A stretch of DNA of 64,000 nucleotides from Cyclaneusma minus. Lineage: Eukaryota > Ascomycota > Leotiomycetes > Marthamycetales > Marthamycetaceae. The notes beneath the pieces are model-generated. The model was not told where the DNA came from, did not search any database, and saw only the letters and a list, made by a program, of their open reading frames with translations. Of this stretch, positions 55,223 to 64,000 are shown in pieces. Each line of letters opens with the position of its first letter. Within the stretch, counting starts at the first letter, position 1. The stretch lies in contig JAKZHN010000007.1 of NCBI GenBank assembly GCA_037179335.1, positions 1,517,095 through 1,581,094 of the forward strand, given 5' to 3'. The translations under genes were made by a program, and so were the position numbers.

Positions 55223-55879
55223 AGGTATCTATGTCAAGTGTGTTCTACATCCCTAGCAGCTAACTTCCAGTAGCCTCGTTGGGACAATCACCACGACTGC
55301 TGCACTTATCAGCAGCAGACACTCTCCAAACAAGACCCGTATTTTCAAACGTTTCCCGATTTTCACTTTTGTCAGCCATTTCAACATATTCTTTGTTGGT
55401 TGGAATCCCACGTCTGAGGACATCAGCCACGTTACGCAAGCCAAGCAATTTTCGAAGATTGGTTCTTCAAAAGCAGAGGGTAAAGGGGTATCTATACCTT
55501 TTCTTGTCCCTTATTTAGGGAAGATTAAGGTGGGACGCACGTGATTTGTGTTTTTAGGGACATGGAATTAGCCAAGGACCGAATAACTTGGATGTTAAAG
55601 GTTGCTGGTGCTGTTCTTTAAATTTGTTTGCTGTCAATCGAGGGTCCTGCTGTCACTGAGTGACCATACTGCTGATACAGAGACAAAAGCAAGACCTACT
55701 ACAAATCCCGACAATTTGTGCATCCTAGCCGATAGCTTTCCGAAGAAATAAATATTTCTCAAGACATTTACTCGGACAGTAACAAGCAATAATGCCACCG
55801 CTGGCTGACCATGTCAGTATTGCAACACAGACATTAGTCTGGCAAAATCACTGCTCAGGCATTCTTACTCGAGGTTGGA

Positions 55880-58800
55880 CTAACTCCTTGCTGTGGGCTT
55901 AGAATAAAGCTTGTCAGAATGCGGAGAAAAGAGTAACGAGCTACGACGGTAGGCATCCGTAGCAACAGCGCAAAAGGGAGTAATGACGGTGACTTTGCAT
56001 ATATTGCTGGTACTGGGGTATAAATATGTCTCTCCCCCCTGAGTTCAGAGATTAAGACCCGCAATGATCTCAATCCCGAGCGACGGGAGGTTCCTTTCGC
56101 GGATACGAACCTAGCGAAGTCTCTGCGACGAGACATTTGCCTTGGGATCGATTATTTCCTTGCTATTGGTTGTCAAAAAACTGGCAAAATAGGCCAGGGT
56201 CTGCGACAGTAGGTAGTTATAGTGACAGCAGAAAAATCTCAACCGAGTGATGAAAATATGTTGGAGGATTGCATCCACAAAGGTATAAATACTCCTCTTC
56301 CCCCCTGAGTTCAGAGATCAACACCCGCAATGATCTCAATCCCGAGCGACTTGAAGTTTCCTTCGCGGCCGCGAACCTAGCAAAGTCCCAGGTCCCTGCG
56401 GGGACACATTTACCTTGAAAATCAATCATTTCCTTGCTATTCGTTGTCGAAAGATTCTGATAAAATAGGCTAGAACTTGCGACGGCAGATATCCGTGGTG
56501 GCACCAGAAGGAGCAGGTGATGGCGATAACCCTGCCGCTCTGCATCTCGAAGCTGCAGGGCATTGAGTATAAATATGTCTCTTCCCTTCTCACCTTTGAA
56601 GACAAAGATAACAATCTTCCGTCTGGCCAGTCAGCTTCAATCTAGCAAAGTTCAAAGTCCTTGCACGGAGCCAGACAAGATTCTCCAACCTTCCATCGAT
56701 TGATTGCTGGTACTGCTTTCTCAAAGGAAGTAGCAAGAAGACTACGATTCGCGGGGCTTGGAACCTTGCGCGACAGCAGAGCTGTCAAATAATCCCTAGC
56801 GGACGATGACTACGTGGATTGGGGTCCTAGGATAGAAATACCCGTCCTCCTCTCTCCTCTAATAAGTCAATATCGAAACACCTCTGACTTTCTTCAAACC
56901 GAATCTACGAAGACACTACGCAGAGTTGACCAGCTACGTGCCTCGATCTTTTCCCACTTTCCAGCTCTGCGTCTTTGAAATTCCGAAAAATGACGCGCGT
57001 CACGGGGCTAGAAACCCCTGGCGACATTAGAAAGATCACGTGAATATGGCGGTGTATGTGCGGATTGCAGTCGCAAAGGTATAAATCCCTTTTGTCTTCC
57101 CAAATACCTGAACATTAGGATTTAGAGTTCCGCATACCATATTTTGATGCCACCCTCTGGGTGTTCTTCCAATGTATATCGATGGGAACGAAGCCCCTCT
57201 GCGAACTTCTCTTCAGTCTTCACACCCCTGCCTTGCAGGCTGGAATTTCATGTTGCCAGATGCTGCAAAAACAGTGAGAATAATTTCCGGTGTTACTAGA
57301 ATAGAAACCTCGAGCGACAGCAGAAAAACCAGACGACCCATGAAAGGGATGACTCTGCGGATTGTGGGCGTAGAATATAAATACTCCTCTGCCCCCTTGA
57401 TTATGAAGACCAGAACCAACAACGGAGCCATTCCGTCGCGATGGTTGGTTTGCTGCTCTTGTGGTACGCGCCCACCTCAGAGCCAGCAAAGTCACTGTGC
57501 AGATTGAAAGAGAATGTATGCCTCGATCCAAAGTCGACCATGGACCAGTAACTACTTTTTTCGAATGCAAGGAGATCCCAGAAGCAAATCATGCTTCGCG
57601 GCACTAGAAACATCTAGCGATAGCAGGGAAAGTAAACAGCGGCGATAATTTTGCGGATATTGCAAGTGCAGGGCATAAATACCCCCTTTCCCTCCTCAGT
57701 TTAAAGACAAAGATTAACTCAATATCACGAAGCACAATGTCCTGCCGCTCTCTTGGTACGCACTCGAGGTTCCACCAATAAGGCCAGTGTGCAGATTCAA
57801 AGGGAATGCATGCCTACATAGTGTCCCAAAAAATGCTTTCCCAAACTCGCAATGGCCCCGAGAAAAGATCGCGCTTTATGGGGCTAGAGACGTCAAGCGA
57901 CAGCAGTGAGCACATAGAAGCGCCAAGTTATGGCGATGAAATGGCGAATCCAGGCTGCGAAGGTATAAACATGCCTCTTTCCCCCGAGTTCGAAAGCCAA
58001 AATAAATTCCCTTAGCAAACTTGGCCATGGTTTTCTTTCTCTCTCGAAACTTGAAAGACTCACAGTTTTAAACCAGCAAAGGTTATTGGGTAGAGCCAGA
58101 CAGAATCTCAGTCTCCATGGTGACCCAGTAGCTGGTTTCTCAGAGAAGCTCAAGGAGAAGACCAGGACTTGCGGTGCTAGACACTTTGAGTGGCAGCGGT
58201 GAAATCATGTGACGACGGCGGTAAGGTAGCTTCGCAGATCGCAGCCGCAAGGTATAAATATCCCTCTTCCCTCCAAGGACTGAAGCTCAAGAATAATGAT
58301 ATGGACACTGAAATGTCATGGCTTTTATTTTGATCTCTTGACAGACGCTCAGTTTCAAACTAGCAAAGTCACCGATTAAAGTCAAACTAAAACCTTGCCT
58401 AAATTTCTCCTATCTTTGTCTTCCCAAACGAGGTCAGAGAAGACAAGGGTCCCCACGGAGCTAGAAACCTCGACCGACAGTAGTGAAAGTGGCCGACGGC
58501 GGTAGCTTCCTGGATCGCACCCAAAGGTATAAATACCCCTCTTTCCCCATCTTCTGAGAATCAAAATTTGGTTTTAGTGTCTCCGACTGCATGGGTGCTC
58601 AACCTCAAGTTGAGGAAGTCACTGCGCAGAGTCAAACGATATTCTATCGTCGATTCATGTCTCACAAATTGTTTTCTCTAAGAAGCACAAGAAGAAGATT
58701 AAGGCCTCACGATAATAGAAACCCCTTGCAACAGGCAGGAGAGAAACACATGACGACCAGGGATCAGGGCCGATATCCCCCCCCCCCCTCCCTGGTCTAA

Positions 58801-61800
58801 GCAATCAAAATCGCGGATAGTTCAACTGCTTTCCATATGTGCTCTCCGTCGAGTTGGCGAAGTCACTAAATCCACCCACAGCAAAAACGCTCTTTGCCTC
58901 AATTTCTTTCCAAGTCTGTGGCTTTAAATAGTCCCAAGGAATAAAATCGGGGGCCTCGTGATGCTAGAAGCATCTACCAACAGCAGAGAGATCACGTGAC
59001 TATATCGATAGCTTTCGTGGATTGCAGCCGCAAGGTATAAATATCCCCCTTCCCTCCTTCCTATTTGGGAGATCAACATGCAGACATCACATCGGAAAGG
59101 GACAGGCTTTAGTGCATTCTTGGTAGGTGGTCAGACTTAAGCTAGCAAAGTCACTGCGCAAAGTCGGACGGAATCCTTGCCTCAAAGGTTTTCTGTTACG
59201 GTTTTCCCAAAATCGCAAAAGAAAAAGATTGAAGGCATCGCGATGCTAGAAACCTCTAGCGACAGCAGAGAGGTCAAACGGCAACGGTGCGGGTCAGCTT
59301 CACTTGTGGTGAGCGATGCTTGGTCGCCTAGCTGTGGGAAGCGACAGGCGGAAGGCACTTAGCGCTTTACGCCGCTAGCCTGCAAAACCGCTGAGGATAT
59401 ACTGGGTCCCAGCCAATAAGAGGGCTTGGTTAGAACAAATTTTGGTTTTGTTGCACGTCGACAGAAATGCAAACCGCACACGAAAATGTGTAACTTTTTC
59501 TGGAGATTGCAGTAAAAATAGTTTCATGGGTATAGCGAGCTAATTGAAAATAAAGTGTATTTCGGGACAAAATGAAGCACTGGTTCTGAAGTGTTGCTGC
59601 TGGCTTGCGGTTTCTCCTTTGTTATCCTGAGGGCGGTACATTTGCCGCTCCGCGGATTGCGGCCGCAAAGGTATAAATATCTCTCTTACCTTTTGAATTT
59701 AAGGCCCAAGATTGCAAGAAAATGCCTTTGCGATTGATTTTGGTGGGATTCTCCTGTGTATCTACACGGAGAACATCCATTGCGCAAACATGCTGACTTC
59801 AAAATTGCCGCTACCGCTGCCTTTACCAAGAGGATATCAGAGATTCGGTAGAGAAGGAGGTGCGGGGAGAGGACGCTCCAACGACAGTAGAGTGGGGCAA
59901 GAGACGGCGATACCTTTGTGGAGATCGCACGAAGTGAGATATAAATATTCATTTCTTTCTCTGGGTTTCAAAACTAAGACGGTGAGAAAACCTGGATCGA
60001 CTATAACGGGTCATTGCGTGACACCCTAATTCTTGCCCAGGAAACTACAAGTATTAGACAAAGCCACTGCGCGAGGTGATACCTCGATGGTTTCCCTTTA
60101 CATTTTGTCCGCGGAAGGTGCCAGAAATCAGGAGCTGCGGTGCTAGAAAATTTCAACGACAGCAAGACGAAGCAAGCGACGGCGACAGTTGTCAATGTCA
60201 AAGGAAGGTAGGAACATGATGGGAGTTTGCTAGCTGCGCGACTAAGAATCTGTCTCATAGCAGTGAAGTGAGCCCCCCAAGCGAAAGGGACTGGTACTGC
60301 TGCTTTCTAACCACAGAGACTCAGCAGCGTGCCAGCAAAGCCTCCAGGCCCGAGGTATAAATATCACTCCTTCCCCTAGGGCTGGAAACCCAAGATTACA
60401 AAATGACGACAATCGATGATTGTCATGATTGATTGTCTGGTAATTGGGCTAACTATCAACTCCCAGACAAAAAACAACTAGGATGAAAAAAAGCGTATGC
60501 GATTACTTTTGCTCTATTTTTTACCTTCTACTGCTCATGGTAGTCATAAAAATCGCCGGGGAGCTCAAGAAATACGATTCTAGAAAATTTCAACGATAGC
60601 AGAGAGATAGAACGAATTTAAGGTGAAAGTTTTGCCAGCCGCAAGCACGAGGTATAAATACACCCCCTCCTTCTCAAGCCTAAGGACAGGACCGAACAGA
60701 ATGAGTTCCACACCCATGTTCGAAGGTTTCTTCTTGGGCTTCTGGACTAAGTAAGGTTACGACACAGAAAGTCTTGCCCGCTGCTCTGTCTCTGGATTTA
60801 TTGCCTTCAATATTGAGAAGCGCCGTCGTCCGAGGGGACTTTGGAAATACATGGCCAGATTTCTGGCGACACCAGCAAGCATCAAGTGCTGGTTTTACTG
60901 TATTCTACAAACTCCAGACGCGAGGTACAAATACTCCTGTTTCCTCTCAGATTCAGAGTTCAAGATCTTGACTGAACTCGCCCAAGTAAAGTTACTGTTG
61001 AGATAGTCTGTCTCTCTGGGGTTTTCTTGAAATTTTTCTCCAACATCGAGAGGCTCCGCGTAGAATCCCGAAATCTGCGGCGCCAGAAACATCCAGTGAC
61101 AGCAGGAAGCATTATCCGACAGCATTTTGCTGGAGTTTTGCAAATTGCAGCCTTGAGGTATAAGTACCACTCTTTGCTGTTGGAGCCTCAGGCTCACAGC
61201 ACTAGTCCTTAGCGCCTTTCACTGCTATAAAACAGTGCTTAGCTAGACCTTCCCAATGCAAGCACCTACGTCCCTCAATATTTGCTCATCTCTGGACCTC
61301 AGGACCGTAGAAGAAAGCAGGAGACCACATTTTCTGCCACCCGCTCCCTCCACGCTACAGTTGGCGATCTTACTGCACAGTAATCCCGCCTGAACGAGCC
61401 CACGGCCATTGCATTTCTGGGAAGTTATTGAAATAAACGGAAGCTCCCGCGCCAGAGATTCTGAGCGATTGCAGAAGAGAGCAAGTAAAGATCACCTATG
61501 GCGGCCTGATTCGTGAAATATATAAATACAGCTTGGTTTTTCTCAAGTCAAAGAGTAACGACCTTCAACCAACGCTCCCAAAACGATTTTGCAATGTGTT
61601 TCTGTAGAAGAATGAACCAGAAAAAGCCACGGCGCACATGCCTCGTCTCGACTTTTACCCCAAGCTTGTTTTCCCAAAAAAGCCTTCAGAACGACACGAA
61701 ACTGTGGTGATCGGGATCTGTAGCGACAGCAGGAAGACGCGGCGGCAGCAGCAGCTGGTTCATGACAGTGAGACGGCTATGAAAATTCTCCATAATTCCA

Positions 61801-63000
61801 CAAGAAGAGGCTGTCCAAATACATCAGTCTGTATAGGATCCGCATGAAATTTCAAAATCAGCTGCACTAGCAAAGTCGCTGCATTAGCCACTTTACTAGC
61901 GTGGGTGGTCTCACCATCTCAACAATTCTATACCAGAATGAGTTCAGTGATTCTCTAGGTATTTATGCTTTTTAGAAATTACAACATATGGAATATGACT
62001 CCTCAATGACAACAATGACCTGTAGCGACAGCAGTAACTTACAGAGGGTAGTAAGGCTAGCAATCGCTGCCCCTTATTCTGCTTTCTGAAGCACAGCGTC
62101 TATCCCCACGAAAGCCTCAAGCAAGCCGCCAGCGCCAATTCCCTGAGATGGCTCCTGCTTCCCATCACCGCAGAGTGTTCATAGGCCGTGTGATGCTGGA
62201 TTTCTTCGGAGCTTCTCAAAATACTTATACTTCTCTAGGACTTGAGCGTATGGGTTGTGGACAGGAAATGACAGCAAGTACCTGAGGTAACAACAGCAAC
62301 TTACGCGCGACAGCGACAACGCCGGGAGTGCATTCGTTTCTCACCCAACACAAGGTGCATAAACACGTTTCAAGCACCCACAACCTCGCCCAAAAAACTG
62401 GGTAGTTTCAAGTTTTTGGAACATATCGTATGCCACAGTTTCTTGAAGCAGCATTTCAAGTGGGACTTGATGGCTTTTTGAACGACCGGGTGCTTGTGAA
62501 ACAGAACTTCAAGATCTGATCGCTACCTTTATACTTTGCGAAGGCTCCCTGGCCCACGTGCTCCCCAGAAATCGGACTCCATGTCCTATCCTCACCTGTG
62601 TGTTTTCCGCAAGCGAACCAATAAGAGCCAAGGAAGCGAATCTGGCGGTCGTGAAGAAGTATAAGTACAGCCTGCTCCCCAAGAAAGAAAAGGATAACCT
62701 TCCGTCTTATAGAAGAAGACTGGGATCTCTGTAATTAGAAAAGAATCGGAGTTCCCAAGTCGCTGAACAACCTGTTTGAGAAATCCCTCGCATTCTGGAG
62801 CCCGGGATTTTGCCCAGTCAGGACGGACTTTCTTCTCGCGAAGAGACACGAGAAGTATCGACGGTAAGCATCTCGAATGACAACGAACTACCCATTGACG
62901 ATGATAGTGGCCGCCTGCTGGCTATTTAGTATAAATACATCCAACCCCCTGAGATTATAGAGACCAAATTTTGAAACTCAAAGTTCAGCGTTAATGGTAT
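55880..63000 (+). repeat. Right arm of promoter-cassette array (units point rightward)
   Basis: TATAAATA-type boxes lie at about 56,019, 56,284, 56,568, 57,080, 57,376, 57,674, 57,964, 58,253, 58,528, 59,036, 59,672, 59,940, 60,356, 60,653, 60,926, 61,159, 61,521, 62,660 and 62,930. Most intervals are 230-300 bp, with some degraded units between (56,833; 58,776). A typical unit reads GCTAGAAAC, CGACAGCAG, often CACGTGA or a decayed form, GGCGGTAGC, then TTGCRGCCGCAA-like, GGTATAAATA, CCCCTCTTTCCC, AGATCAAGA, later AGCAAAGTCACTGCG and CAGA. Units to about 61.6 kb are clear; beyond 61.7 kb they decay, though CGACAGCAG still recurs to the window end. No conserved ORF follows the boxes. Confidence 0.8.
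59656..59679 (+). promoter_or_regulatory. Palindrome abutting a TATA box, clearest cassette
   Basis: TTGCGGCCGCAA, a perfect 12 bp palindrome, is followed by AGGTATAAATATC. The same arrangement with one mismatch (TTGCAGCCGCAA or TCGCAGCCGCAA, then GGTATAAATA) stands at about 58,241 and 59,024. It looks like an operator overlapping a core promoter (inference). Confidence 0.55.
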
Positions 63001-64000
63001 CTGCCCAGACATGTCTTCCTTGCGGCAATGGTAGACCATAGCGGGGCCAAGGCGATGGGTCAAAGGACCTATGATTGAGGGCAGTTGCCAACTTGCCCCA
63101 GAATTCGAACGAGTCTGCTCTTCCTTCCATTACATGCACAGCATCGACACCAAATAGCTTAAAACGAGAGGAAAGATCAGATCGACAGCAGTAGACGACA
63201 GCAGACAAAGAACCCACCCCCATCCTGAGCCTCAAGGTTTCGAGTATCACCGAGACCCAGAAGCACTTATTCACCAAAAAGCATCAGCGCATAGAAGTTC
63301 CCAAATTTGAAACCTAGCAGAATTCAGCTTCTCGTGCATCGCGCAGCTCAGTCTCCGCAAAGGTCCATGGTATACGGAAATCGGCAGCTGCTAGCACTTT
63401 ATATAGTCGCGTTTCAAGGTGGAAGACGGGGCTCGGTATTTAGCTCTTCTAGTCTGGGGTTTCTAGCCCGTTCTACTACTCGATGGCGCGCTTAAGGTAG
63501 CTTCTATGTGATGCTTCGTGGCAGCACTGATGATAAGCATCTGGACTGACAGCAGAACCACCCCCGCGATAGGAGCGCGCTCTTACACCCTCAACATCCG
63601 ACATACCAACTTGCAAGCGCGCACCAACCTCAGTAATCGCCCAGACTATGACCTGAAACCATCACCTTGAGGAAATACACGTACGCGCCGACGAAAAGGG
63701 ATGGCAACTGTTCAGTCAGGCATCTACCACACGCTTGTAATCTCGTAATTTTGATTCTCCAAAAACCAGCACCTTCACCAGACCTTGTACTTTCTCGCTC
63801 GCAGTTGAACAAACACCCAGCTTTTCCACTTTCATAGCCCCAGTTACGATCTGGGCTCAACATTTCGCAGCTATCGTCTTCTATCAAAGCTTTGACATAC
63901 CAAAGCCCTTGACGACAGCAAACGTCTCAAATTACAGGAAAGCGCTCTCCCGACAGCAGAAAATGCCAAGGGCCAGTATGCGAGCAGCATTCATACATTT
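63001..64000. other. Right end of window, decayed array
   Basis: GACAGCAG recurs at about 63,184, 63,197, 63,548, 63,914 and 63,953, so the array or its relics continue past the window. No supported gene. Confidence 0.5.

Larger units (their letters stand above)
51500..55640 (-). repeat. Left arm of promoter-cassette array (units point leftward)
   Basis: Reverse-oriented TATA-like boxes (TATTTATA or CATTTATACC) occur at about 51,702, 52,384, 52,931, 53,450, 54,026, 54,428, 54,981 and 55,491. Each is followed within about 45-60 bp by CACGTGA at 51,758, 52,440, 52,987, 53,497, 54,072, 54,474, 55,026 and 55,538. Read on the minus strand, a unit is CACGTG, about 45-55 bp, GGTATAAATA, then a C/T-rich stretch and often GACCAAGTCT. 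Spacing is roughly 400-680 bp, about twice that of the right arm. TCTCTGCTGTTGTTAGGG is the reverse of an ACAGCAGAGA block seen in the right arm. No unit has a conserved ORF. Two copies are duplicated across single-N joins. Confidence 0.75.

Noticed and set aside
55253..55518. Short ORFs at the orientation switch of the array, as a possible recombinase or gene
   Set aside because: Overlapping frames on both strands, no motif, and sequence matching the repeat unit.
51500..63000. Many ORFs of 60-105 codons in the cassette array
   Set aside because: Similar peptides such as INTPLSS or EEYLYL are translations of the TATA-box region itself; frames and lengths are not conserved between units.

Overview
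The window is nuclear DNA of a filamentous ascomycete, most likely a dothideomycete of the Mycosphaerella/Capnodiales group (inference). The signs are short introns of about 50-120 bp with GT..AG ends and CTAAC/CTGAC branch points, fungal peroxin PEX20, SEC13, NUG1, a mitochondrial 2-oxodicarboxylate carrier and a complex I ESSS subunit, plus a very AT-rich block with the footprint of repeat-induced point mutation (RIP). I rebuilt the spliced genes by hand. Every model called confident has a total coding length divisible by three and joins at canonical splice sites.

Layout. 2.4-5.2 kb: five-exon F-box-like gene. 6.4-7.7 kb: tandem array of about 330 bp units with TATA-like boxes. 8.0-10.96 kb: SEC13 (-) and PEX20 (+), divergent. 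11.0-14.3 kb: five or six diverged copies of one roughly 100-residue helical module resembling the TFIIS N-terminal (TND/LW) domain. 14.6-15.5 kb: C2H2 zinc-finger gene with one exon per finger. 15.9-19.2 kb: mitochondrial carrier (-) and NUG1 GTPase (+), divergent. 20.66-21.42 kb: five-exon gene for a small membrane protein. 21.9-24.5 kb: two tandem-repeat arrays (about 160 bp and about 180 bp). 25.2-28.9 kb: two ORFs in the same frame separated by a single TAG; the second carries SUMO-interacting-like motifs and four ubiquitin-interacting motifs. 28.9-29.4 kb: hairpin and 94 bp repeats. 30.8-31.3 kb: complex I ESSS subunit. 32.3-35.6 kb: two or three genes of unknown function.

From about 36.8 to 46.5 kb the DNA is extremely AT-rich. 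It holds a RIP-degraded Copia-type LTR retrotransposon (LTRs near 40.47 and 45.81 kb, reverse transcriptase remnant at 44.1-44.4 kb), a degraded tRNA-Lys-like sequence, a (AAT)n tract of about 220 bp and small GC-rich palindromic islands that kept their CpGs. An AT-hook protein gene (47.7-48.4 kb) and a 5'-truncated coiled-coil gene (49.6-50.5 kb) lie between this block and a smaller AT-rich block (50.7-51.5 kb).

The last 12 kb (51.5-64 kb) holds no recognisable protein gene. It is a large array of promoter-like cassettes: CACGTGA in many units, sometimes a near-palindrome TTGC-R-GCCGCAA, then GGTATAAATA followed by a pyrimidine-rich stretch. Units left of about 55.7 kb point leftward and units to the right point rightward. 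A CGACAGCAG motif recurs in it and also in the 6.4-7.7 kb array. This head-to-head array is the most unusual thing in the window. Two single-N joins at 52,818 and 54,671, each flanked by about 550 bp duplications, mark likely assembly seams inside it.
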